Of a DNA stretch of 40,729 bases, positions 19,866 through 28,439 are shown one piece after another. The DNA is from a virus. The position numbers and the translations under genes were made by a program. The stretch's first letter is position 1. The number at the start of each line of letters is the position of its first letter. The notes under the pieces are model-generated. The model was given only the letters and a program-made list of their open reading frames with translations. It was not told the DNA's origin and made no database searches. The DNA lies in the IMG/VR virus record IMGVR_UViG_3300020202_000147, positions 1 to 40,729 of that record, one strand, 5' to 3'.

Positions 19866-21572
19866 TTATTCTTGGGTTAAAAATCTCCTACCTTGCGCTA
19901 ACGCGTTGGCCATCGGCAAGCGTTTTATAGCATCACTTTTACCGGCCTTTCCGGCTGCGTACAGAGTGCGAGCCGTAATGCCCTTACCACCCTGATAAAG
20001 CTTCCTGGCAATAATGGGTATCCATAGCTTCGGGTTAATGACAGCGCCAGCCGATAAGCCTGAATCAACTATGTCTAATAGATTATTCCTGCTGGCTACA
20101 CTAGCCCTACCCTTTGCGACGCTGGCAACGTCGATCAGTTTTGATATCTTTCGATTTTTTTCTCCGATCTCGGGAACAGCTTGCCCAAGAGAACGTCTTA
20201 ATCCTCCAGTATATTCCTGACGGGTCATGATCTCTGGCGATGTTGTTGAAGAATCGTAAGGCGCGGCTTTTTTTGTTTTCATTAAAGCGTCTTGATCTCT
20301 TCGCAGACGCAAAACCTCTTTCGCGCTGAACTCTTTTGGCCTTTCACCGACCTTTATTGTTTCTTTCCGAGAAATGCCCTTTATCTCCGGTCTTAGCTCA
20401 AATTCTTCCTTTGGGCTAATTGAAACAATTTTTCTTGGCCGAACTCCGGCGCCGCCCGGAACATTCATTGCAACGATGTCTTCAGGGTTTTCGACAAATG
20501 TTTTGTCGGTAAGAATTTCTCTTAACGGATCTGATTTTTGATACTTACCGCTCTTTGTGTTTTTAACAGATTGATATTTTGTTCTATCTTGAAACTGCTT
20601 TAAAGGACCCTTCATGTCTTTTGAAAATACTTCTGTGATCTGTGGCTTTACAGACTTACCGGCAGGCCCCATCACAAATTGTGAAGTTTCTACGTTTTCA
20701 AAAACAGGCTCGGTTAACCTTTCTCCGCGAACGATATCATTTTTAACAGCCATAACTTTTTCCGCTGCTGGAGTGTCGCCACGCCTTTTGTACCACTTAG
20801 TTAAAGCATCCATGCGCCTTAAAGCAGGGGAAACGGAAATTTTAGCGGTGGAATTTTCAGCAAGTCGATCAACCTCATCCATGTATGCATCGATGTTAGA
20901 CTGGGCTGCGCGACGCGTGCCTTCTGCGCTTCCTCGAAGAACCCCCTCATCGAGCGCCGTCTTTGCAATCTTTTCGCTTCGCTTGGCAAATCTGCCAGTT
21001 GGGTGCAGGATGTTTTGAGCTATCCTGGTTCCGGCCTGCTCCATTCCTGGAGCCAACCGCCTAGCTGCACCAGCAACACCTTTTCCGGCGCCATAACCTG
21101 CGAGCATTTCCGTTCCAAGTCCGATTAGTTGACCAGTGCTAGAAACCGGTCTCGGAGCAACTGGAAATCCGACTGCGGTTTCTGGGGTAGCCAACGGTGT
21201 TTGAAGTATTGATTTATAAGCCGCTGCCGGACCGCCTCTTGCAAACTCTTTAAAGTGTCTTCCTGGATTTTTAGCTGCCTCAAATCCGCGCTCAAGGCTT
21301 TCACCTGGATATCCAGAAATAATCTTTGAAATAGGCTCCCGGCCAATGTCTGTTAAGCCTTGAGTAACCCCATGTGCTGCAGAAGCGACAATTCCAGGAA
21401 CATCTTCTTTAACCGGCCAGTATGGGGTTTTGGGTTCGGCGGCAGTCTTACCGTCGCCAGCTTTTGGCCTTGTTGCCTGAAACAAATCATCTAAAGACGG
21501 TTTTCCCTCAACTGGTGCCTTTGGTCTTGTTGCTAAGAATAGATCGTCTAAACTCGGTCGTTCGGCTGCCAT
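19866..21572 (-). CDS. Internal virion (ejection-type) protein with SLDDLF repeats
   Basis: The 568-residue protein starts with two copies of PSLDDLFxATRPKA (about residues 6-19 and 24-37). A long, basic, Ala/Gly/Lys-rich chain follows, with predicted amphipathic helices and a glycine-rich membrane-like segment at about 150-165 (IGLGTEMLAGYGAGKGVAGA). Size, composition and location between small internal proteins and fibres resemble podovirus ejection proteins, which are delivered with the DNA. The N-terminal motifs match ones in the scaffold and in the secreted plus-strand protein. Assignment is by composition and context. Confidence 0.65.
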   Translation of the reverse strand: MAAERPSLDDLFLATRPKAPVEGKPSLDDLFQATRPKAGDGKTAAEPKTPYWPVKEDVPGIVASAAHGVTQGLTDIGREPISKIISGYPGESLERGFEAAKNPGRHFKEFARGGPAAAYKSILQTPLATPETAVGFPVAPRPVSSTGQLIGLGTEMLAGYGAGKGVAGAARRLAPGMEQAGTRIAQNILHPTGRFAKRSEKIAKTALDEGVLRGSAEGTRRAAQSNIDAYMDEVDRLAENSTAKISVSPALRRMDALTKWYKRRGDTPAAEKVMAVKNDIVRGERLTEPVFENVETSQFVMGPAGKSVKPQITEVFSKDMKGPLKQFQDRTKYQSVKNTKSGKYQKSDPLREILTDKTFVENPEDIVAMNVPGGAGVRPRKIVSISPKEEFELRPEIKGISRKETIKVGERPKEFSAKEVLRLRRDQDALMKTKKAAPYDSSTTSPEIMTRQEYTGGLRRSLGQAVPEIGEKNRKISKLIDVASVAKGRASVASRNNLLDIVDSGLSAGAVINPKLWIPIIARKLYQGGKGITARTLYAAGKAGKSDAIKRLPMANALAQGRRFLTQE

Positions 21573-21599
21573 TAAGTTAGTCCTTTTGAGGTCGATAAT

Positions 21600-21854
21600 G
21601 TGGTCATGGATAATAGAGAAAATCTTACAAACTTATTCGACGAAGTTTTTAACGACGTGTACTCGAAATTCAAACTTGAGCCAATTTTAAAAAAACAGTT
21701 TGAAGACATCGGCGTCGCTAACTCCTATCTTGGAAAATCATATGACGAAGAAAAGAAATTCCTCATTGCGCTTATTGAGGCAACTGCCATTAGAGAGAGA
21801 AGCGTCTTCCGCGAATTGCTTATTCGCCTGAAGCTGCGCGGCTTTTTTGATTAA
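21600..21854 (+). CDS. Plus-strand small helical protein
   Basis: Start GTG 21600 with GAGGT 8 nt upstream, or ATG 21606. The 84-residue product has an amphipathic helical look (LTNLFDEVFNDVYSKFKLEP; REL LIRLKLRG). It is divergent from the minus-strand internal virion gene, with only 27 nt between them, so any promoter must lie within coding sequence. It is one of only two plus-strand genes in the window and probably a recent acquisition. No family recognised. Confidence 0.5.
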   Translation: MVMDNRENLTNLFDEVFNDVYSKFKLEPILKKQFEDIGVANSYLGKSYDEEKKFLIALIEATAIRERSVFRELLIRLKLRGFFD

Positions 21855-22018
21855 CGCTTTCCACTCTTCGGACTCTCGAAGCTCAATATTCATTAATACG
21901 TCATCTGCGAAACTCACTCAATCACCGCTTTCCTAACATTCCTATCGTTTTAAAGATTGTCCCCACAAACTGAAATTTCCGTTGTAGCATGTTCGCCATC
22001 TCAAATTTTGGAGGAAAC

Positions 22019-22438
22019 ATGAAAACGTTTCTGATTTTAATTACGCTATTTTGCATAACAAGCAATAGCTTCGCACAATCTGATTTTGCCGAGGCTACTG
22101 GCGAAATGGCTGATCGTGCGATGCGTTTGAGACAGATAGAACTTCAAGAGCAGCAAATGATGAACAACGCCAGACTTGCCCAGATGCAACAAATAGCGCA
22201 AATCAATGAGCAAGAGGCACAAGCGCAAATAGATGCTCAACAAAGAGCTAACACAATGGCGTTTCTTGATGCTCATCCAGATATTGTTTTCCGCTCTCCA
22301 GAATATAATCAAATCGCAGATCTTGTTGAGCTCGGATATGATCCTGAAGACGCTTACAAAATCGTCGTTAATAGAAGATCCCAAAAAAAGCCTTCTCTGG
22401 ACGAAATATGGGAACAAACACATCCAACTATTTCTTAG
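22019..22438 (+). CDS. Plus-strand secreted protein with virion-protein motifs
   Basis: ATG 22019 has a perfect GGAGG site 5 nt upstream. The 139-residue protein has a signal peptide MKTFLILITLFCITSNSFA. Its mature start SDFAEATGEMADRAMRLRQIE resembles the N-terminus of the convergent gene (SFADVTGDLANRAFQLRQLR). A Gln-rich coiled coil follows (MQQIAQINEQEAQAQIDAQQ). It ends KKPSLDEIWEQTHP, like the PSLDDLFxATRP repeats of the internal virion protein. It looks like a chimaera of phage morphogenesis segments behind a signal peptide. Its 3-prime end overlaps the convergent gene by 11 nt. Confidence 0.7.
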   Translation: MKTFLILITLFCITSNSFAQSDFAEATGEMADRAMRLRQIELQEQQMMNNARLAQMQQIAQINEQEAQAQIDAQQRANTMAFLDAHPDIVFRSPEYNQIADLVELGYDPEDAYKIVVNRRSQKKPSLDEIWEQTHPTIS

Positions 22439-23390
22439 ATTCAAGGTATTGCATAATGGTAGCATCATCTGCCCCATGCGCCTTAGCTGCTGAATAAAAA
22501 GCCTCTTCACCAATAGCCCATTCGGGAACATTAGCGCTTTGACGTTGCTCCTGTTTGTACCCTTCACGGCCTCGCGTTCGAACATTTCTCCTGTAAGCGT
22601 CATAAAAACTTTCTAACTCTTCTAGCGCCGGGTATAAAGCTTCTGGGTTGCTAGTAAAGCCTCCCAAGTAATCATTGGCTAGACGCTCGTATTCTTCAGG
22701 CCGCGTCGTTACGCCTGATTGCACAAGTAGCTTTGCCGCGATAGCTCCACCAAGCCACCGCCTTAAATTTTGAGCTTCAGCGCTAAGTGGCAGCTTTTTT
22801 CCCATAAAGCCTTTTTGCTCAAACGCAAGATCGCGTCTAAAAGATTTTGACGTTCCGTCAGGAAAAAGAGTCTGTCTCGCTTTTGGAATATTAATAAGCG
22901 CCTCTTCAGCAAGCGTGTCTTTTCCAGATTCACTGGTCGGAACACCTTTAGCCTCCTGCTTGATCCGTTCAATCTCGGCCAAGCTCTTTGTATCTACATA
23001 TTCCTTCGGCATTCCATAGGCGTCATATTTCGTAGTTAGAGAATTATCCGGCGGCTTCCCGGACTGATTTTTCATTCGGTTCACTTTTGCTTCAGCCAGA
23101 TCTGCTTGAGCTAATGAGCGCCTAGTATCAGCCTGGCTTTTTTGATAAGTTTGGCTGAGGGATGGATCGTAATCAACCGAAAGAGTTCTTTGGGTTTCGC
23201 CGGGTAAAAGTCCGAACAATCTTCTAGGACCGTGCGTTTCTTGAGGGGTTATTGTTACACCTTTTGTTTTCAGCTCTGCTTCTTTAAGTGTTCGGTCATA
23301 AAGATTCTGATCTTCCTGATTTCTTAATTGCCGAAGTTGAAATGCCCTATTAGCTAAATCTCCGGTTACATCCGCAAATGATCTTCCCAT
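22428..23390 (-). CDS. Putative internal virion protein
   Basis: The 320-residue hydrophilic helical protein begins MGRSFADVTGDLANRAFQLR and has a coiled-coil N-terminal third. A Ser/Thr linker and a globular helical C-terminus follow (AQNLRRWLGGAIAAKLLVQS; NPEALYPALEELESFYDAYR). It is in line with the 266-residue glycine-zipper protein and the 568-residue protein, as for podovirus ejection proteins. It ends 11 nt inside the convergent plus-strand gene. No family recognised. Confidence 0.6.
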   Translation of the reverse strand: MGRSFADVTGDLANRAFQLRQLRNQEDQNLYDRTLKEAELKTKGVTITPQETHGPRRLFGLLPGETQRTLSVDYDPSLSQTYQKSQADTRRSLAQADLAEAKVNRMKNQSGKPPDNSLTTKYDAYGMPKEYVDTKSLAEIERIKQEAKGVPTSESGKDTLAEEALINIPKARQTLFPDGTSKSFRRDLAFEQKGFMGKKLPLSAEAQNLRRWLGGAIAAKLLVQSGVTTRPEEYERLANDYLGGFTSNPEALYPALEELESFYDAYRRNVRTRGREGYKQEQRQSANVPEWAIGEEAFYSAAKAHGADDATIMQYLESKK

Positions 23391-23394
23391 TATC

Positions 23395-24195
23395 TCACCT
23401 AGTAAAGTTTTTACTTGCGTTCATAAACGCAATGAAAGTTGGGTCTTTTTTCATGTTAGTACTATCGCTAAAGCTTTTTCCGGGAACGCTGATTCTTGGG
23501 TCGTAGGTGGGCGCTTGAGGCGTTTGATTTATCTTTGGGCTCTTTAGCGCTTGTTGTGTAAAGTAAGCATTTCCACCACCGGCTAATGCCGACGCCATTG
23601 GATCTTCATAAGCATCCGCCTCCTGCATCTGAAGACCGCGTCTTGAGAGTTCGTTTCCGCTCTCTGTCCTAAAAACATCCAGATCGAAGTTCGCTGCCTC
23701 GTTCTCCTGCCCGAAATTAAACGTATTAAGATCCTGCAGTCGCGCGGTGTTCGTGTCCCGTTCTTCATTCCGACGGGCTAAATCCTCAATATCAATTCTG
23801 TTGGTGTATAAGTTCTTTTCCCGACCGGCTTCTCTGAGTGCACGACCGATCACTTCGTCATAAGCCGCTGCGTTTCTGGAAAGCCCCATACCGGACAGAC
23901 GGTTGTTTAAATCAGCCTTCGTATCTTCAAGATCCCGGTCTTGCTCGATCTCGAAGTTCTTCAACAAAGCATCACGCCGGGCCGGGTCATAACCAACACC
24001 CTGACCCTGGGCGCGTTCCATCGTGATCTTGGTAATCAGGTCTTCGACAGGCCTTAAATGCTGAGTATGAGGAGGACGATACCCGGAGTATTTGGGCATC
24101 GCATCCGACACGCCCTTCATTTTTTTGTTCTTGGCTTTAGCGCCCATGTATCCGCCGAGCGCGCCGCCAGCAGCTAATAATGCAAGTCCGAGCAT
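23395..24195 (-). CDS. Putative internal virion/ejection protein with glycine zipper
   Basis: The 266-residue protein starts MLGLALLAAGGALGGYMGAK, a glycine-zipper membrane helix seen at the N-terminus of many podovirus internal proteins. A basic loop (KAKNKKMKG) and long helical, Arg/Asp/Asn-rich coiled regions follow, with a disordered C-terminus. The ATG has an AAAGGAGG site. Family resemblance suggests a P22 gp7-type ejection protein that helps DNA cross the envelope, but I see no direct homology. Confidence 0.65.
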   Translation of the reverse strand: MLGLALLAAGGALGGYMGAKAKNKKMKGVSDAMPKYSGYRPPHTQHLRPVEDLITKITMERAQGQGVGYDPARRDALLKNFEIEQDRDLEDTKADLNNRLSGMGLSRNAAAYDEVIGRALREAGREKNLYTNRIDIEDLARRNEERDTNTARLQDLNTFNFGQENEAANFDLDVFRTESGNELSRRGLQMQEADAYEDPMASALAGGGNAYFTQQALKSPKINQTPQAPTYDPRISVPGKSFSDSTNMKKDPTFIAFMNASKNFTR

Positions 24196-24208
24196 TTAAA
24201 ATCCTCCT

Positions 24209-24352
24209 TTAAGGCTCTAACGCAGCAACTCTATCTTCTAGAGCCTGCAGATATTCAAGTAGTAATGAAATTAAGATTTGTAGTTCTTCTAAACTCTGGT
24301 TCTTTGGGTCCCGGTTAATCCAGGGTTCAAGGTCGTTGATATCAACCGTCAT
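24209..24352 (-). CDS. 47-residue leucine-rich helical protein
   Basis: ATG 24352 overlaps the upstream TGA (ATGA). The product begins MTVDINDLEPWINRDPKNQS and ends with a leucine-rich helix (LEELQILISLLLEYLQALED). It may be a small coiled-coil structural or assembly factor. It precedes the AAAGGAGG site of the next gene by only a few bases. Confidence 0.55.
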   Translation of the reverse strand: MTVDINDLEPWINRDPKNQSLEELQILISLLLEYLQALEDRVAALEP

Positions 24353-24735
24353 TTAATCAGCCCAATCGCTTTCGCTTCTTCAAACTCAGCAGCCGTCAGC
24401 TTTAAAAGCTCGCGTTTTCTCTGTTCAACCTGCGCTTTTTTGGCCTCGTCTTTTTCTTTCTCCGAATTATCAATCTTTATTTTCTTCCCGAAAGGAACGT
24501 GATTAATCGTCCAATACTTCCGGTCAGTCCGGTCACTCGGAAGATCGCTTGGTTTAATTCGGTGGATCGGACGGCCCCAATACCCAAGCTGTTTCACAAC
24601 GTCTTCCAGCGTGTCTTTTGAGCCTTCCAAGTAATTAATCACTGAAACCCCACCATCTTCGCGCTGGACGGCGTAAAGTTCCGCAAATGCGTCATGAGAA
24701 ATAAAAAGAGAGATTAAAAGGATAAGAATAATCAT
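24349..24735 (-). CDS. Secreted hypothetical protein
   Basis: ATG 24735 overlaps the fibre stop (ATGA); the upstream extension is a basic out-of-frame shadow. MIILILLISLFISHDAFA is a signal peptide. The mature part (110 residues) has YAVQREDGGVSVINYLEGSK, a GYWGRPIHRIKPSDLP segment and a long charged C-terminal helix. Comparable protein ends follow fibre genes in other phages, where they serve as small chaperones or adaptors, but that comparison is loose. Confidence 0.6.
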   Translation of the reverse strand: MIILILLISLFISHDAFAELYAVQREDGGVSVINYLEGSKDTLEDVVKQLGYWGRPIHRIKPSDLPSDRTDRKYWTINHVPFGKKIKIDNSEKEKDEAKKAQVEQRKRELLKLTAAEFEEAKAIGLIK

Positions 24736-26102
24736 CGTCTGAAATCTCCAAATGCAACGGCGGTTACGACCGCGCTGTCTCTTGCGGTGCCGCCTTCGTC
24801 TTCTGTTGTTATTGATGAAGAGCCTGTTGCCTGCGCATAACACGTTGGAATATTCGGGCTTCCGGCGCTTGCAGAACCCCCGTTCGCAACGCAGGCGTAA
24901 TTCGCGGTATTAAAATCAGCGTCCCAGGTAACCGTATAATCCCCGGTTCCGTTGTCAGTAAGGGATGAAACGTTGTAAGACTGCCTAATGGCAATGGTTC
25001 CGGTGCCGTCAAAATTCACCCATCCGCCAATAATCTCTCTTTCCGTAAGAGCGTGTGCGGTCATCGTGTCTTGTGACGTGAAAAGGTTTGATGCGTCGGA
25101 GTTGATTGAACCGATAAGTCTGTAATTCGTAACCCCCGTCGGCGCAGACGAGCTTTCTGAGAATGTCACCGAGAAAGTCTTCACAGACTCCTGGTCTGCC
25201 ACGCCGTAGACGTAGTATCTCTTAGGCCCACCTGTCACCGATCCTGTGTCAAGTCCAGATCCGCCGGTTAACGGCGCATCCGTAGAAGTCGTGACCGTGA
25301 CATCTTGGCTTAAAATTCTATATTTCCCGTTGATGTAAAGAGCGCCGGGTGTAACCTTAAAAGACGTGTGCGCGTTCCACGAAACATACGCACCCTGAGC
25401 AAACCCCTGCGGCGTTCTTCCTGTCGGAGAGAACCGTCTGACCGGCTGCCCGTTCGTTAAGATGTCCTCAAGCGTAGCCTCGCTCGCAGCATCATTGATG
25501 GACTGGAACGGCCCCGTCGCACAGCTTGTCGATCTTAAATCTTGGATAGATACGATCTGCGTTGCATCCGTCGAGGCTCGGAACAGCTTCACGGAGTTGG
25601 CCGGTTGGGAAGGTTCTGACCCGTCAATCGTCTGTGTCTGGGAAGTGAACGATCCGCTTGTTAAAAGATAGTAATACGTCCATTTATTAGCCTCTAACGT
25701 CGCAGACGTGGAGGATGTCTTTTCGACTCTGTACCCGTCGGGGTACGCAACCCCGGCCGGGATGGTAAGCACAAGACTTGAACTGGTTGATGGTAATAGT
25801 CCTGAATAAACAAGATCACCGCAGCTTGCGCCTTCGGCGGTCCTAACCCTCGGATTGGCATCATCGGCCATGTTTTCTTCACCGATGGTGTCCGCCTTGA
25901 TCTGACCGGAGGACTGTGCGCTTCCGGCGTACACGCCGCGAATGTTGTTTACGCTATTCGCAAGCGTCGTGCGGTCCCGGTTCAACTGCCCGACAAGATC
26001 CGTCTGTCCGGCAACATAATTCGACTCAAGACTTGCGACATCGGCGAACGCCGGAGAGGTTATTAAGAATAAGAACAGGCTATATCGAAACAATTTTTGC
26101 AT
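24732..26102 (-). CDS. Secreted fibre/tail protein with knob domain
   Basis: ATG 26102 has GAAGGA upstream; the longer frame is inside the upstream gene. The signal peptide is MQKLFRYSLFLFLITSPAFA. The mature protein (about 436 residues) has an N-terminal coiled stretch (VAGQTDLVGQLNRDRTTLAN). Beta-rich repeats follow (SSSLVLTIPAGVAYPDGYRV; WNAHTSFKVTPGALYINGKY), then a C-terminal part YTVTWDADFNTANYACVANG ... VAFGDFRR, which I recognise as a phage fibre tip fold. Probable receptor-binding or auxiliary fibre, but with a Sec signal. Confidence 0.65.
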   Translation of the reverse strand: MQKLFRYSLFLFLITSPAFADVASLESNYVAGQTDLVGQLNRDRTTLANSVNNIRGVYAGSAQSSGQIKADTIGEENMADDANPRVRTAEGASCGDLVYSGLLPSTSSSLVLTIPAGVAYPDGYRVEKTSSTSATLEANKWTYYYLLTSGSFTSQTQTIDGSEPSQPANSVKLFRASTDATQIVSIQDLRSTSCATGPFQSINDAASEATLEDILTNGQPVRRFSPTGRTPQGFAQGAYVSWNAHTSFKVTPGALYINGKYRILSQDVTVTTSTDAPLTGGSGLDTGSVTGGPKRYYVYGVADQESVKTFSVTFSESSSAPTGVTNYRLIGSINSDASNLFTSQDTMTAHALTEREIIGGWVNFDGTGTIAIRQSYNVSSLTDNGTGDYTVTWDADFNTANYACVANGGSASAGSPNIPTCYAQATGSSSITTEDEGGTARDSAVVTAVAFGDFRR

Positions 26103-27660
26103 GTTTTTTCCTTCGGTCAGGTTCGACATCGTATCGGATAGATCGAAAAGACATTTTTTGATTAACGTTATAATTGCTGAGCCTAAACTGCACCGAGTCA
26201 GAAACAAGATCCACGAGGTGCATCTGATCCGTCGAAGACTCGAAGTCCGCCGGGTCACTATCAAGATCAATCGCTTCTAAAGGATAGTTCTCGCCTTCCA
26301 TGTACTGCTGGTAAGTCAGAAACGCTTCATTTTCGTAACCTTTCAAGACTTCAATATCAAACGACCACGATCCTTCGTTCGGAGTATCCACATACAGGTT
26401 CGAGTATTTCTTGAACCAGGACACGTCCAGCTTTGAGCCTTTGTATTCCTCTTCGGTTCTAAGGCCTGTCATTAAAACGGTGGGGATTAAACTTCCGTCA
26501 TCTTGCATCTCGGTTGAATACTGCGTCCTGTAATCCGCGACTTTAAAAACCCTTGCTCCGTCCGTGTGTTTCCTGGCGAATAAATGCTCACCTTTGAATT
26601 TCGTGGAACTCAGAGCCACTGACGCGCTAAATCCGTATGTGTGCGGCCCGTAGATACATGGCGAACCGGTGTCTTTGTTGACATTGATCGTGTCGAAATG
26701 AAGCGTGTAGTCGTTTTCCATCGACGCATCGATCGCAACCGAAAGCTTGTACAGATTGTCAACGTGCTCGGCGCAGGCGTCTTTTACTTTGGCAGGGTTA
26801 ATTCGTCTTAGGAATGGTTCAACATCGTAGGAAATAAGTCTTACTTTTGAACCGTCAAACGCATAAACCCCGATCTCGTTTTCCGGGGAATAACCGAGGA
26901 ACCAAAGTTCATCACCGACCTTTTTGACCGTCTGAGGAGCAACGCACCCACCCTGGAAACTCATCTGCTCCGGCCGCCAGTTTGACGGAGAACCGATGAT
27001 GTAATAAACCCAGATTGAGTTAGTTCTGAGGATCACCAAGCGCCCGTTCATGATCATCAACTTTTCAGGAACGTCACCGCGAGCCGGAGGCTGTGTGTCT
27101 ACGTTGATCGCCGCCCAACGGATCGGAACACCGCCCATGTCTGCCAGGTCATCTGTCCAAACCAGTTCGTTATTCGCCGTGATCCCGAAGGCTCGGTTGG
27201 TTTCTTTGGCGATAATGATGTCTTTTAGGAGAATTGACTCTCCGGAGGTATTTGTAATCAGTCGTTTCACCACCGATATCCCGTCATATTCAAAAAACCC
27301 GTCTTTCGGGTTCGCAAAGTACGTCTTATCCCGTAAATTCGCGGCCTGTTTAATGACGCCAGGCGTCAACCCGGTCAAAAGCTCCGTAAATTCATTCGCA
27401 CCAAAATTCTTTTTCATGATCTTGTCATCCACGCACACTAAGACATCTTGTTTGTCTTCGTTGTCGTTGTAATTGACAAAAATCCCGGTCGGAGCGTTCG
27501 TCCCGATCGTGTCCCCGTGATACCGGACTGATCCTTTGATCTGTTCAAAGACTTCCTGGTGCGTCATATCCACGTTCTGCATTAAAAAGAACTGGTTCTC
27601 GGGTGTGTCGTATGCCTTAAGTCTTAAATTAACGCCGCCTTTCGGTCTGATCTCTGGCAT
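26080..27660 (-). CDS. Tail nozzle/tubular-like protein
   Basis: The 526-residue protein (MPEIRPKGGVNLRLKAYDTP...) has repeated beta-strands with AxxRDKTYFANPKDGFFEYD, ELVWTDDLADMGGVP and NGRLVILRTNSIWVYYI segments. The repeat pattern suggests a beta-propeller, as in the gp10-type tail hub/nozzle of P22-like phages and T7 gp12. It has no signal peptide, unlike its neighbours, in keeping with assembly inside the cell. The assignment is from pattern and gene order. Confidence 0.65.
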   Translation of the reverse strand: MPEIRPKGGVNLRLKAYDTPENQFFLMQNVDMTHQEVFEQIKGSVRYHGDTIGTNAPTGIFVNYNDNEDKQDVLVCVDDKIMKKNFGANEFTELLTGLTPGVIKQAANLRDKTYFANPKDGFFEYDGISVVKRLITNTSGESILLKDIIIAKETNRAFGITANNELVWTDDLADMGGVPIRWAAINVDTQPPARGDVPEKLMIMNGRLVILRTNSIWVYYIIGSPSNWRPEQMSFQGGCVAPQTVKKVGDELWFLGYSPENEIGVYAFDGSKVRLISYDVEPFLRRINPAKVKDACAEHVDNLYKLSVAIDASMENDYTLHFDTINVNKDTGSPCIYGPHTYGFSASVALSSTKFKGEHLFARKHTDGARVFKVADYRTQYSTEMQDDGSLIPTVLMTGLRTEEEYKGSKLDVSWFKKYSNLYVDTPNEGSWSFDIEVLKGYENEAFLTYQQYMEGENYPLEAIDLDSDPADFESSTDQMHLVDLVSDSVQFRLSNYNVNQKMSFRSIRYDVEPDRRKKHAKIVSI

Positions 27661-28439
27661 TAGTTCCCACCGCCCATCAAAACCACTCTCCGGCGCACCG
27701 CATCACAATCCGTATACGCTGAGGACGGGCCGCCTGACGGTGGCACGATCGCAACACCTTTAACAATTCTGTATTCGTCTAACCAGCCATGCATCGGAAG
27801 CGCACCGGTGTCGCCACGACCTCCAATGCCGATAGCTCCGGTTTTGTTTGAGACAGCCGAAGCGTCTGTGGCTGTTGATCCGATCTGGGCACCGTCAACG
27901 TACATCTTGAAATCGTTCCCGGTTCTTAAAAGCGTAACGTGATACCAAACATCAATCGAAGGACTCCATGCATTTGAAACGGCAATTACGTTTGACCCGG
28001 CATCCTGAACTGTAAAATCAAGAGTTCCGGCTGCATTCCAAAAGAAAACGATTTCGTTCGTCGCATCCTGTCTTTGGTACAGAAACGACCGGCTGGCAGA
28101 CACGTCCGCGAAATACACCCAAAAATCGATCGTGAAGGCTCCGGTGTCGAAGTGAATGTCATCCGTGTCCGCAAACGATAACCAGTCCCCTGTACCGTCA
28201 AACTTTCCTGATGCGCCACCGAACTGACTCTTAGCGGTGTCTATCTGGGCATGCCCGTTCGCTGTGATCGACTTCGCGCCATTGTCCGAGTCTGTAAACG
28301 TCGTAGATTCATCCGTGCCGTCCATGTGCAGCATCAAGGACGTGTCGTCAACGTCATAACAAGACGTGGTGCTCGCAGCAAAACACAGCGCTGGCGAGAT
28401 AAGGATCAGAGTTAAAAGACTAAGTGTTTTATTCAGCAT
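27660..28439 (-). CDS. Secreted LamG/concanavalin-A-like lectin domain protein
   Basis: After a signal peptide (MLNKTLSLLTLILISPALCF), one jelly-roll LamG_3-type domain covers most of the 259 residues. Its hallmarks are DDTSLMLHMDGTDESTTFTD, KFDGTGDWLSFADTDD, FTIDFWVYF, WYHVTLLRTGNDFKMYVDG and GWLDEYRIVKG. This fold binds glycans and is common in phage tail fibres and adhesins. The start overlaps the fibre gene upstream by 11 nt. It probably helps bind host surface sugars. Confidence 0.75.
   Translation of the reverse strand: MLNKTLSLLTLILISPALCFAASTTSCYDVDDTSLMLHMDGTDESTTFTDSDNGAKSITANGHAQIDTAKSQFGGASGKFDGTGDWLSFADTDDIHFDTGAFTIDFWVYFADVSASRSFLYQRQDATNEIVFFWNAAGTLDFTVQDAGSNVIAVSNAWSPSIDVWYHVTLLRTGNDFKMYVDGAQIGSTATDASAVSNKTGAIGIGGRGDTGALPMHGWLDEYRIVKGVAIVPPSGGPSSAYTDCDAVRRRVVLMGGGN

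Noticed and set aside
21740-21895. Alternative minus-strand frame opposite the 21600-21854 gene
   Set aside because: It has a plausible start (MNIELRESEEWKAL) but ends poorly and lacks a ribosome site, while the plus frame has a GAGGT site and balanced composition. Not certain.
26103-26270. Longer start for the fibre gene at 24732
   Set aside because: The extension lies inside the nozzle-like gene and has a basic, shadow-like sequence. ATG 26102 has a ribosome site and a signal peptide.
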